Assembly (NCBI GenBank): GCA_014529385.2
Contig: CM043968.1
Location: forward strand, 131,434,018-131,498,017
DNA: 64,000 nt
Origin: Adiantum capillus-veneris
Taxonomy: Eukaryota > Streptophyta > Polypodiopsida > Polypodiales > Pteridaceae
Reading direction: 5' to 3'
Shown: positions 9,601 to 18,838 of the stretch, piece by piece
How the letters are laid out: every line of letters begins with the position of its first letter
How positions within the stretch are numbered: position 1 is the first letter of the stretch
Position numbers and translations under genes: made by a program
Notes under the pieces: generated by a model
What the model saw: only the letters and a program-made list of their open reading frames with translations
Told to the model about the DNA's origin: nothing
Databases searched by the model: none

Positions 9601-10169
9601 AGTTGAAATATGCTGGTAAAGGACCATATAGAGTATGTGAAATTACCCCACAAGGTACCCTTCGTGTGGAAACTCTTGATGGAGTTGAAACCATTGGATT
9701 CCTCAATGGGAGTAAATTCAAAAGATATTATGATCCTTTAAGCCAAGAAGAACTACGGGCCATTCATCAAAAGAAGGCCGCCAAAGCACAAACCGAGTTA
9801 AACAAGATACAAGCTCAAGCTGAGGCTAAGGAGCGACAACAACGTATAAGACAAAAACGAGAGGCTAACCTTGGGGTCACAAATGCATTCCACGTGGAAA
9901 TCGAAGAGGATGGGTTGGACTCTGACACACCTCTACGATACCCCATTGAGTTAAATAGTGCCTATGGAAAAGTGCTATATAACGCCTTATTGGACACGGG
10001 TGCTAAATACAATCTGCTATCCTATGGGGTGTGGTGTCAGTTAGGGAAGCCACCTCTATCTGAGAGTATTATCCAAGTCAAGGGTGTCAACAAGAAAAAA
10101 ACTGCGGTTTTTGGAATCTGGCACACTTCTGTCAGTTATGACAATGGGGTGGTAGCTCAAGACTTTTAG
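6657..10169 (+). CDS. pol: Pol: RT, RNase H, integrase and a second retropepsin-like domain
   Basis: Domains in order: RT at about residues 170-400, with VSPIVIVPKKNGKLRVCVD, SFLDGYSGYNQI and active-site FLDD (Asp329/330); Ty3-type RNase H at about 440-580 (first catalytic Asp472 in HIDASNFAIG); integrase with H679...C717-x2-C720 zinc site and D749, D811, E847 (D,D35E); then a GKGPYRV motif (GPY/F) at about 965-975. A chromodomain is not seen. Residues ~1090-1170 then start another retropepsin-like domain with LLDTGAKYNLL (Asp1113), cut by an amber stop at 10167. The first codon shown is TTG; the frame is really open from about 6547 and continues from the protease ORF. Confidence 0.92.
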   Translation: MVDNWGEYLQNVMWCRPRPHDIAQLEIIDKPKLSHTARRRQNQELARQHKKAEMEAQTNAQPESTDLHPAPEHFKSYTTGEAKVVYTKAQRIPIDGNNGIYDGPAIVKEIELADPGEESKPVFIAQDLTEVEEAVLKELLKEFKDVFAWTYHDMKGVPPSVVQHTIPMISTAKPVQQRPYPMNPKYAKIIQEELEKLIKCGFIYPIEHSEWVSPIVIVPKKNGKLRVCVDLKKVNAATRRDHYPLPYSEHVLERVAGKEAYSFLDGYSGYNQITIALEDQAKTAFITEFGVFAFRVMAFGLTNAPATFQRLINTAFKEYLREFCEAFLDDLCVYSSWKEHLSCLRKVFEKCRLYRISLNPFKCQFWVKHGVILGHIVSKNGISTDESKIKVILELPPPTNYKGVQRFMGHVGYYRRFILFFAEIARPLYKLLIEFKWTEECDQAYEQLKKTLASAPILRTPNWDVIFHVHIDASNFAIGCVLTQPGEHKLDYPISFASRQLNDAERNYTTTEREGLAMVYAVKKFRYYLLANKFVFYVDHQALLYLVNKPCSTGRITRWLLILLEFDFTIVVRPGKRHVMADHLSRIPNGEAPTGVDDELPDTSLFIVETMPEWSENIVNFLVNGFPPKELRKDIARRLVKECEPYCLIAGTLYRLGKDDILRRCAREDEYLYILQEAHMGIAGGHFSGDLTARKVLQSGYWWPTLFKDASLFTKGCDECQRYKTTQRKDRIPLHPIKVTQPFEKWGLDFVGPISPAARNTQSRYILVATDYVTKWAEAKASQKADARTTAKFLFENIITRFGCPFEIVSDNGTHFINEVIRELTTTFMISHHKSTPYYPQANGQAESTNKTLISILTKTVEAHRTDWDLKLTSALWAYRTAYKVAINCTPFKMVYGQEAVMPWEFVIPSLRVALQEGWNGNPLTERLFILEKLDEERQLAVQNALVEKDRRKKWFDRHVKDKDIKVGDKVLMYGVRKEKKKLKYAGKGPYRVCEITPQGTLRVETLDGVETIGFLNGSKFKRYYDPLSQEELRAIHQKKAAKAQTELNKIQAQAEAKERQQRIRQKREANLGVTNAFHVEIEEDGLDSDTPLRYPIELNSAYGKVLYNALLDTGAKYNLLSYGVWCQLGKPPLSESIIQVKGVNKKKTAVFGIWHTSVSYDNGVVAQDF

Positions 10170-10172
10170 GTC

Positions 10173-11108
10173 ATGCCTACTGAAACTATGGAGGGTAATA
10201 TAAACCTAGGCCGCACGTGGATGATAGCCACCAAATGCACTATTGATTGGGGGACTGGGGGTGTTACAACGCAAAAACCAACTCTTAGCCCTACCACTCA
10301 AGCCATAGTCCCTGAGATATTGCCCAAGGAAATAAAACCCAAGACATTGCATGTCCAGGAGGTTGAACCATACGTCCCCATAGCCCAACTCTCTAGAGCT
10401 TCAACTAATGTAGTTGAAAGAAAGCTTGAGACACACAAGAACCATCCTAATATAACAGAGAAAACATACAAGTGGGTCCCTAAAACCTCTGTAGTGAGCA
10501 TGGTTGATGCAAAAAAACGGAAACCTAGTAAGAACCGTACCACTCACTCCAAGAAATGTAAAGAAACGCTGCGTTGGATTCCTAAACGACTATTGGAAGC
10601 CCAAGGATACTATGAAGGAAATGATCAAATCTGGGTGCCCAAACGTAAAGTGTACTCTTACCTGTCACCTGGCCCATGTAAACCCAATCCTGTGGCTCCA
10701 AAACAAATTGAAAATCGCGGAAAGGAAAAAATCATGGAATGTTACACACCCGTTCTAGAGCTAGTTTGGGTACCAAAGAAAGAACGATTTGTTCCACCTA
10801 GCTCAGGAACAGGGAAATCAAATGAAGCTTCTTGCTCTTCATGTAGTTCCTATATGCAAATAGAAGCTTCGACACAACCTCCACCTACCACTGTACATAT
10901 CCATCCAAGCACGAAAGAGTTTGCACCTTCCGGGGTAAGTTCACCACCTACAACAACGTTGCAAATAAAATCCTGGGAGAGTACCTTACCACCCTTACAA
11001 CTTGACGAGGCACCTAGGGTAATAGAAAACTACTGGCAAAAATCCTCACCTATTACCAACTGGAACAATTGGTTTCAAAGGGTGACAAGCTCATTTCAAA
11101 CGGTATGA
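10173..11108 (+). CDS. Pol C-terminal extension: end of second protease-like domain plus W-V/I-P-K repeats
   Basis: Same frame as pol, separated only by the TAG at 10167-10169. Its first ~35 residues complete the second retropepsin-like fold (INLGRTWM near the start matches the usual ILG-x-x-W closing motif). After that come four W-[VI]-P-K motifs with Trp at residues 101, 135, 154 and 199, followed by a Ser/Thr/Pro-rich tail. The W-[VI]-P-K segment is not a domain I can name. If the amber codon is read through or is a recent mutation, this is the natural C terminus of Pol. Confidence 0.6.
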   Translation: MPTETMEGNINLGRTWMIATKCTIDWGTGGVTTQKPTLSPTTQAIVPEILPKEIKPKTLHVQEVEPYVPIAQLSRASTNVVERKLETHKNHPNITEKTYKWVPKTSVVSMVDAKKRKPSKNRTTHSKKCKETLRWIPKRLLEAQGYYEGNDQIWVPKRKVYSYLSPGPCKPNPVAPKQIENRGKEKIMECYTPVLELVWVPKKERFVPPSSGTGKSNEASCSSCSSYMQIEASTQPPPTTVHIHPSTKEFAPSGVSSPPTTTLQIKSWESTLPPLQLDEAPRVIENYWQKSSPITNWNNWFQRVTSSFQTV

Positions 11109-11116
11109 TCTACCCA

Positions 11117-11340
11117 AGGAAGGGGGGAGTGTTTGTGGACATCCATCATTCACTTGCTTCCCTCTCAACCTTTTTCCCTGACCTCTTAATCTCCGATCTT
11201 AGGGAATGTATATATATAGCCTTATACTCACAAAAAAAGAAAAATAGTAAAGAGCAAGAGCGCCTAGCAATGAGAGAGCACCCTATCAGATCTTACATAT
11301 AAGTCCAAATTCACCGTGTCAAGTCAAGCAACACACAAAA
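11117..11340 (+). promoter_or_regulatory. Internal purine tract with LTR-like promoter segment
   Basis: AGGAAGGGGGG at about 11118-11128 is the same 11-mer as the 3' polypurine tract. It is followed by TGTTTGTGGACATCCATCA, which resembles the LTR start (TGTTA...GGACACCCATCA). A TATATATA run lies at about 11210-11217. An ATG opens the accessory ORF at 11391. The arrangement suggests a decayed or captured LTR, or an internal promoter for the accessory ORF. This is inferred from motif order, not proven. Confidence 0.4.
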
Positions 11341-11390
11341 ACAACTCTTATGTTTTAAAGGCCTAACCAAATCTATCTGTCTTGTCAGAA

Positions 11391-11812
11391 ATGGCTACTT
11401 CACCAGAGGCATGCACTTCTATTTTTGATGAAAGGTACCCCTTGTCTTTTCAACAAGTGTTCTACTATGCTACCCTATACTTTCTTGCGAATGGGATTTG
11501 ATAGAGAGCCTTGCATGTGAGAGAAATTTTGAGGAGTTAGAATGGCTGATACGTCTATGGCTAACTAGTGATCCCTACCCAGTGGCGAATGTGTCTCCAA
11601 TGGCACATGCTTATTCTTTTGCACAAGATGAGTATCCACGCATCACGAGGTTCTTGATTAGCATGCTTGCACAAGAGGATGATGAAGAGGAACTAATAGA
11701 GACCGAGGAAGACTATGGCCTCATGGACAACAATTTTATTTATCTAGATGATGAGGATAGAGGCCTAGCCTTAGGGTGGCCACCCGGTTTATATAATATC
11801 CTCTTTCCTTGA
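11391..11812 (+). CDS. Accessory ORF downstream of pol, acidic protein, one frameshift
   Basis: ATG at 11391 opens MATSPEACTSIFDERYPL and stops after 36 codons at a TGA. The -1 frame from about 11480 continues as EWDLIESLACERNFEELEWL to the stop at 11810-11812. Together they would form a protein of about 140 residues, with an aromatic N-terminal half and a strongly acidic C-terminal half (EDDEEELIETEEDYG). It has no signal peptide or membrane segment, so it is not an envelope-like protein. No family is recognised. It lies in the position where some plant Ty3 elements carry extra ORFs. Confidence 0.5.
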
Positions 11813-13162
11813 TTCTAAAAGGGGTGACAGATAGGTAGGTTAGGGGTCTAGATTGTGTTTTGAGTTTGTTTTTTAGGAGTTTTAATTTTTCCCACTGATG
11901 TGCCTCCTGGAGGTATTCCTTTTGTTTCCTAGTGTGTACAGGAGCGTGTTGCTATTGATAGGATTTGGACCTTCATGGAACCTTACTCTCTTTCACACTT
12001 CATATCAAGCGCGACCATCAACACAAACAGGTGTTTCTTGTCCATTAGCATTGCCCTTATCTTTTTTGCATCCATGTTTGTCTGCTTTGATTGTGATCGG
12101 TAGCATACTATTCAGCGCATTGGCTTAGTATCCAACATTTAATTCAATGCAATCTTTTGTCATAATCACTTGTTTAGGTGTAAAAATCAAGCAGTCCGAC
12201 TAAGCTAGTTTGACCAAGCTAGGTATTAGAAATCTTCTCTTAATACCATGGGGAATGCCTTCCTAATAAGCAATGGTTACTTAGGTTCTTAATCCGATTT
12301 AGGCAGCATTGTATGAAATGTACTAGGGCTTTCTAGTGGGCTTAACCCTATCGACCTTTAGCTTAAGTATTATAAAGGGAGTTTACTAATGTGATGAGCC
12401 TGGGGAGTGTATCAGTGTTATATGACCCCCCAAAGTTACAAAATTAAAATGCTGAAAATGAACAAACAAAAAATCAAAGTGCCACAATGTAAAATTTTAA
12501 GCTGGAAGAGAAATCTCAGCTTGATTTGGTACTTCACTCACATGTATTGCCTATGGTACTAGAGCCCTAGAGGTTCCCAGCGTGGGCGCTTTTCCTTGAA
12601 AAGCAAAAAACCCAAGGCATACAAAATAAGCACACACATCATAATTGAATCAATGTGAAAAGACCTTGGGGGGTCAAAGAAAAAGTAATCAGTCAGGCGA
12701 TGATTTCATGAGAAATTCCTTTTATGGTAGCTTAACTACAAGGTTTTCTAGATATAGCCTCTAGTCAGCCCTCGAACATGAATACTTGGCTCTCGCGATT
12801 AAACAACTTAATTGACCACAGAAAATTAAGAAGCTTACCCATGGTATTAATATTCGATCTCTAGTGCTTTTCGACCGTCAAATTAGCGACCCCAGACTTG
12901 TTTAATTTTCTACCTTTACATCTGTTTATGCATTTGATTACATTGCAATTTAATGTTCATTGCTAACAAATTGTTTGAAATTCTTTGACCAATCAATTTT
13001 TCTATCTAAAACTGCATATGCTTTTTAAGAGAATGCAATTACTGTGCCAATGTTGTTTGATTTTGCAGTGACTGAAGAAGGCTAAGGACATTCATCTCAA
13101 ATGCTCTTCCACCTCGACGAACCAGCTTCAACTCAATAGCTTCCGAGGACGGAATCTACATC
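11813..13162 (+). other. 3' non-coding region of the retrotransposon
   Basis: 1.35 kb between the accessory ORF and the 3' purine tract. I see no domain-bearing ORF. Long 3' non-coding stretches of this kind are usual in Athila/Tat-like elements. Confidence 0.7.
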
Positions 13163-13173
13163 AGGAAGGGGGG
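13163..13173 (+). other. Polypurine tract
   Basis: AGGAAGGGGGG ends two bases before the 3' LTR (CA then TGTTA). It is the expected plus-strand priming site. Confidence 0.88.
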
Positions 13174-13175
13174 CA

Positions 13176-13468
13176 TGTTAACCCTCACGGCTCACGGACA
13201 CCCATCACCTACGATGGACGCGTATTATGTATTTGGTAGAGTCAGGTACCGGGCTTGTCGGTCCAATAGGGAAAGGTAGAGTGATTGCCGATGAGAGGCG
13301 CACTTTAACTTGGACATTCAAGGGATTAGTTGGTTAAGCATGGGCGCCCAAGTGTGAATGGGGTGAGCTCCTATAAAAGCCAACTAAACCTAATTTTTAC
13401 TCATTCTCTCATTTGTGCAATTGAAGAGTGCTCTTGCTCCATCTCCATCTTCTTCTTCTTCACCTCCT

Positions 13469-13504
<36 letters not shown>

Positions 13505-13749
13505 TGTGTGTGCGATCGAGCATTACGAAGGCACGACGGCGGCGAAGCGGTTGAGCGTGGCACGACTGCAGCTTCTTCTTCATCGCGGCGAGGAATCCAC
13601 CACGAAGGCGAGCGTAGAGCGGTGAGTGACACACCCTTTGTTTTCTTGAGCTTGCTAGTTTAGGCTTGTTGTGTGCTTGGAGCCGTTTGTGGCTCGCATA
13701 CGGTGTATTGGCAAGTCCCTTGCTTCGACAGTGCGACAAGGAGCGCACA
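13176..13749 (+). repeat. 3' LTR (574 bp)
   Basis: Gap-free match to 351-924 with three differences (13286 T, 13558 T, 13722 G). TATA box copy at 13372-13378. Confidence 0.96.
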
Positions 13750-13754
13750 ATCCT
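13750..13754. repeat. Target-site duplication, right copy (ATCCT)
   Basis: Exact repeat of 346-350 directly after the 3' LTR. Confidence 0.93.
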
Positions 13755-13960
13755 CTGCTCCTACATGTGGCTGGGAGGATGTACCCTCTCCCAGACGTAC
13801 GGGCATACTAAACCTCCCAAGAATGTCCATGGCGTCATCTAAACCTACGGCATCCATCTCCACATAATCGTACATAGCCTACGTCAACGCCTCTCCTGAA
13901 AGTCCAGTGCTCCGTAGCAAAGTCTTGATGATGGTAAGCTTAACACTACGACCAAGGTCA
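13755..13960 (-). pseudogene. Broken host gene, upstream exon (right of the retrotransposon)
   Basis: On the minus strand from about 13960 an open frame reads MSDLGRSVKLTIIKTLLRST, then an in-frame TAG at about 13870, then YDYVEMDAVGLDDAMDILGR and on to the target site. The frame continues directly into 350-329 on the other side of the element. The TAG may be a nonsense mutation or part of a splice acceptor (TTGACGTAG). The protein is helical in character and not recognised. Confidence 0.45.
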
Positions 13961-14330
13961 CTCATTGTACCTGTACATTTTAAAACAGCTATATGTCAGA
14001 CTAACACAAACATATATAATGCAACTAGCTCTCTCTTGAATCTCCCTCCCTCTCTCAAAAATAGCCATAATCAGCCTTTTTTACTCCCCCGTTTTGGGAG
14101 CGTTTCTGTGAGTCAGGCCCATCCGGTTGTGGTTGCATTTGGGGCCTCTCGTTTCCATTTCCCATTTCCTTTGAAGGTAACTAATGCTATAGAGAGAATC
14201 TTCTCCAACTTATTGAGAATGGTCTTGTGAGGAGACCGAGATACCCAGACACCCACTTATCTTATGGGATACGATGCACTTATGACGAGGCCGAGATACC
14301 CAGACACCCACTTATCTTATGGGATATCTT
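13961..14330. other. Intergenic DNA with a short tandem duplication
   Basis: No gene recognised. A 36-bp segment (CCGAGATACCCAGACACCCA and following) occurs at 14236-14271 and again at 14291-14326, period 55. Confidence 0.7.
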
Positions 14331-14660
14331 ATGGTTCTCGAAAAAGCAAGCAATTTGAAAGTCGATGATGAAACAGAGGCAAACCCTGCTGTAACAGTTG
14401 CAGGAAAGCCACGTGCCACCTAAGCAGGCATTGATGCTTGTAATAAAAAGGACCTTGAAGCACGCACCAAAATCGTCCTTCATCTCGGGGGCAAACAACT
14501 ACAACTAGTTTGGCAATCTCCAACAGCACATGAGATGTGGAGTCTTCTAAAACAACAGTATCAACGAACCACCGTGGTTTCACGAGTTCTTTTACACAAA
14601 CAACTAAATGAACTCACTATGAAATCTTTTCCTTCTACGAATGCTTTCCTAGAGCGCTCA
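14331..14660 (+). pseudogene. Ty1/copia gag fragment (UBN2-type)
   Basis: One frame from 14331 reads through a single TAA (about 14421) and shows the UBN2 gag pattern: KKDLEARTKIVLHLGG, then TAHEMWSLLKQQY, then VLLHKQLNELTMKSF and NAFLER. Neither the N terminus nor the zinc knuckle remains. It ends before the (CT)n tract. A decayed copia remnant. Confidence 0.7.
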
Positions 14661-14718
14661 CAACGCCCCACTTTCTTCTTCCAAGCATGCAATGCCCCTC
14701 TCTCTCTATCTCCATCAA

Positions 14719-14819
<101 letters not shown>

Positions 14820-14826
14820 ACACAAG

Positions 14827-15674
14827 GTTGAGCACCCACATATTATTATTCTATCCCGTTTGATACACGAGAAACCCTCAGTGCCACATGACATCATCAG
14901 AGCAGAGCTAGCCACACCACCTATGCTAGTAGAGGCTCTTTTTTAGACAGTATGTTCTATCCTGCGAGTACGACAGCTTCTCCCAGATAGACATCACATG
15001 GAGCACTTGAGGCATCCCGCCAGCTAGCTGAGTCTGGAGAGAGTGGATCATGGTATGCACAGGTGACACAGTGGTTCAGCACCCATGGTTTGGATATTCA
15101 GCAGCTACCACCCTTTCAGTACAACCCCGACTCACCACTCATTCGCCTTTCCCATGAGGAGAGGAATCAGGTGCTCAAACATGATGTTTGGCTGCTATAT
15201 ATCAGGGAGACATGGATCACACCTAGACAACATCTTCCACCAAAGATGTTGTACTACAAGGATCAATTCATGACTATTCTAGAGGATAGCTTCATCGAAA
15301 GGCCTAGATACATGGATGTTTATATGCCCCACAACGCTAGAGTAGCCATTGGACAGCTTTGAGTCTCTTCACACAGACTAAAGATTGAGGTAGGGCGAGC
15401 AGATTATATCCCTAGAGAGCACAGGATATGCAGGATATGTAGAGCAGAGGTGGAGAGCGAGGAGCATTATGTTTGCATCTCTCAAGCCTACCATGATATA
15501 CACAGCCACTACATTGCCTTGTTTTTAGGACAGCCTACACTCAAAGAGCTCATGGAGTCCAGAGACCAGAGACAGCTTGGACGATTTCTTCTTGAGATTC
15601 AGAGACATAGAGATCTGATGCTACAGTCACCCAGTGGAGATAGACAGTCCCAACTTACAGTTTTGTTTCATTGA
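14827..15674 (+). pseudogene. LINE ORF2 C-terminal remnant
   Basis: One frame with several stops (near 14944, 15029 and 15361) shows the end of a non-LTR retrotransposon ORF2: DIIRAELATPPMLVEALF, then WFSTHGLDIQQLPPFQY, ETWITPRQHLPPKMLYY, and after the TGA the classic SSHRLKIEVGRADYIPREHR followed by a zinc-binding CRICRAEVESEEHYVC. The order and motifs match the post-RT region of plant LINEs. No RT palm is present, so this is a 5'-truncated, mutated copy on the plus strand. Confidence 0.78.
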
Positions 15675-16187
15675 GCGACTCCACCACCCCCTATCACTAC
15701 CACACAGAGAGGGTCACTCTACAGGCAGAGGTGGTTAGAGCTACGAGACGACCTAGAATTTTTGGGATATCGGACCCGACAAGCACACCAAAGATAGATC
15801 GACCAGATCCGGGTACACCATGAGCAGGCCAGATAGAGAGCGATACAGCGAGTCTACTTCGACCCTGCCACCATACTACAGGGACTCTTAACACCCTACC
15901 CACCTATGCATGATATCCTACATCCCCAGTTTGGTACCAGATGGAGCTAGTTTGCATATTATGGTTGTATCACCTGAGTATATAGCTACGCATCCATTAG
16001 AGATAGAGCTCCATACCCTCATTTTACATGCACATGTACTCACCCTACCCTCGAGGAGATTACTGTAACCTTGTATCACCTTTTTCCTAGCAGTATGTAC
16101 CACTTTACTTTAGTTTTTTTAGCACTTTTATCCTTTTTGGTTACCATAGGGTACACATATATACATGGTTCTGTCTCATAGGCCCAC
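15675..16187 (+). other. Probable LINE 3' untranslated region
   Basis: No open frame of substance follows the LINE stop. The segment leads into the TTCGGCCTCTAGAAGA... AATAAAG motif that looks like a 3' end with a polyadenylation signal. Assignment to the LINE is by position only. Confidence 0.4.
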
Positions 16188-16584
<397 letters not shown>

Positions 16585-16724
16585 GAACATTGCCAAGAGA
16601 CGGTGTGGGAGGGAGGAGAGCATACCTGAACTGCGTGACTGGTGTTCGCCAATCAACACAGAAGGAGCTTCGTTTGAAAAGCCCGACAAATTTTGGGAGC
16701 CCTCGGGTACTGAGAATTCCTGAG

Positions 16725-16995
16725 CGTCCCTTAAGGGACGTAATCCAATCTGAAAACATCGCAAAGGCCGTCGTTATTTACCGTCGCATAAGCAAAGCTT
16801 AATTATGGCGTCGCATAAGCAAGGCTTGGTCGTCCCATAAAAGACGCCAACTTTTTTTAAAAAAAATTTGCGATGTTTATGCATCGGCCGTCACTTATGC
16901 ATCGGGCACAACTTTGCTTATGCATCGCCTTTGTCATCGCTTAAGCGACGCCCGTAGATTTTAGGCTGTCACTACACACCCCTTGGCTAGTAGTG
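16725..16995. mobile_element. Terminus of a CACTA-like DNA transposon (one end only)
   Basis: Read from the right on the minus strand the end is CACTACTAGCCAAGGGGTG, the CACTA-class signature, directly followed by sub-terminal repeats of the type GCGTCGCTTAAGCGATG and GATGCATAAGCAAAG. These occur in both orientations between 16725 and 16960 and form long palindromes around an A/T core at about 16850-16870. I find no matching second end to the left, so the element is truncated, or this is a foldback derivative. Confidence 0.5.
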
Positions 16996-18784
16996 CTACT
17001 ATCTCATTATTATCTCACACCCTAGATACATCCTATATCCAGGTTAACTTCCAATATATATATATTCTATATATGTTTTATATTTTTCTTCTATTTCTTT
17101 TAAATAGCTACTAGCAACGAATCAAATCCTAGTGGGACACTAGGTGGCATGATTTTCAAAGATACACCTATTTCAATGCATTATTGCAAGCATGATTACA
17201 TAACTTTGTCAAGGAGAAATGTCATGCTTTCATATGGCATGAGGTGTCCATTGGAATCAAATAAAAGTCTAGGCTAAGGGGACCACAAGAAGACTTTTGG
17301 TGCCAAAATTGTACCCTATTTTGATGATTTTTTAACACAAGGTTCCAATCCAAATTGGAAAAAGTATATAAAATGGGAGTCGTAGCTAATGAGCTAAATT
17401 TTTTCCCATATTTTTATTTTTGTTATTTGGAGCCATGGTTGAGGAGATATGATCAAAATACTGGGTCCCAATTTGCCCACATCATGCAGGGAGAACTCAT
17501 TTTAAACTTTTCCAGTTTTTGTTCACACTGTCTCTTCTCTTCTTGTGTAAACCCTTGGGGGTTCCCTTCACCTATAAAAGGGGACCTCTTCTTCCTTGAA
17601 ATTCATTCAAGCCATTCATGAGATGATTTCATGAGGGAGTGTGACTAGTAATGCCTAATTGTACTTAGCCATAAACATAAGCTTAAGCCTACACTTACTC
17701 CTAGAGGAAGACTAGCCAAACTTGTAAGCTATCCTTGGAAGATAAGCTCTAATCAATGAAGGACTTGAACTTGGTGCATCAATCAAGGTTCGAACTTTTC
17801 CCTCCTCTTCTCTCTCCATCAAAGATGGTGAATAACTCCCAAATGGTTCGTCAAGTAAGATGTATTCTACTTTGATATTTTGTTGATTTCTTGTTGTTTT
17901 CTTTTTCATCTCTAATCCAACTTATATCTCTAATCCAACATATATTTCTAATTTCATCTCCCTCTCTAACCAAGCCTATCACTCTCACTCTAGAAATTCA
18001 TTCTCTCTACAAATTTTAGGTTCTCCTTCTATAGGTACATCTCTCCCCGCAGTATCCTTATTGCCTATGGGCAAGAATAGGGCTTGGGAGGGAAACTTCT
18101 CATCTCTTCTCTTCTCTTCTCTCATATCTACATTTTGCACATACTAGAGTTATCCTAAATGAATAATCCACATGATGAGAATTTCTTCGCTTCCACTCTG
18201 TGCGATCTATTAGAATTAATGTATGTATTAGCCGTAAAATACACTTTCAACAACGTATAGTGTTTCTCTTTTGCACAGAAAGGCTCAATGAAATACTTTT
18301 TTCATCGGATCCCATCATGCTACCTCTTATAGACTATTACTTTTCTTTTGATGTAAGTGTAGTTATCTTGCTATGAACCAAGAGGATTTGTACACACAAT
18401 TAATCCCAATCACTAGACAAAACATATATATTATGGTAAGCACAAAATTACAATTCCAAAGAAAAATTCATAGCCAATTTGGTCGGCAAAGATTGAACGC
18501 CATTAACGCATCTATTAACCCTTTCATATTACCCATGATACGATATGATCATAGCCTTGATGTTTTCATCTCTGTGTTGTTTTGATATTCTCTTTTGTGT
18601 TCTTTCTTTGTGTGTGTGAGTGCAAGAGAGAAAGAGTGGGGCTTCTTTGATTGTACTTCCTTCCAAACCGTAGACTTCATGGTATCTATGGTTTAACTCC
18701 TTCATATAGTTTTTGGAGTTCTCTCACAAACTCTCACAACCAAAATCCCGATGCTTTCCTGGCAAGACCGCAAATTTCTCAACA
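16996..18784 (+). repeat. LTR-like 5' region of a second LTR element (left end not found)
   Basis: The stretch ends in ...TTTCTCAACA just before a tRNA-Trp-type primer site. It contains the promoter motif CCTATAAAAGGGGACC (TATA at 17573-17580), as in plant LTRs. The left boundary cannot be fixed because no second LTR or target duplication is visible; it may start anywhere from just after 16995 to about 17230. No other gene is seen in this 1.8 kb. Confidence 0.55.
17573..17580 (+). promoter_or_regulatory. TATA box of the second LTR element
   Basis: TATAAAAG followed by GGGACCTC, about 1.2 kb before the LTR end. Spacing to the primer site implies a long R/U5. Confidence 0.6.
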
Positions 18785-18790
18785 TATTTT

Positions 18791-18808
18791 TGGTGAGCCC
18801 GACGTGAA
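18791..18808 (+). other. Primer binding site, tRNA-Trp type
   Basis: TGGTGAGCCCGACGTGAA matches the complement of the tRNA-Trp 3' end with one mismatch. The same primer class is used by avian retroviruses, whose site reads very similarly. It lies six bases after the ...AACA end of the LTR-like region. Confidence 0.7.
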
Positions 18809-18838
18809 ACTGCTACGGTGAGAGTTTTGTGGGCAACC

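Larger units (their letters stand above)
351..13749 (+). mobile_element. Complete Ty3-type LTR retrotransposon, 13.4 kb
   Basis: The element has two 574-bp LTRs starting TGTTA and ending GCACA, a flanking ATCCT target duplication, a tRNA-Asp-type primer site just inside the 5' LTR and a purine tract just before the 3' LTR. Internal order is gag, protease, RT, RNase H, integrase, which is the Ty3 order. The integrase has a GPY motif and no visible chromodomain. With the Asp primer site and the LDGYSGYNQI motif in RT, this points to a non-chromovirus lineage related to the Athila/Tat group (inference). LTRs differ at 461/13286, 733/13558 and 897/13722 only, so insertion is recent. The coding region is nevertheless split by frame changes and one amber stop, so this copy is probably non-autonomous unless the indels are sequencing errors. 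Confidence 0.95.

Noticed and set aside
11391-11812. Envelope-like ORF
   Set aside because: No signal peptide, membrane segment or Cys pattern; the product is soluble and acidic.
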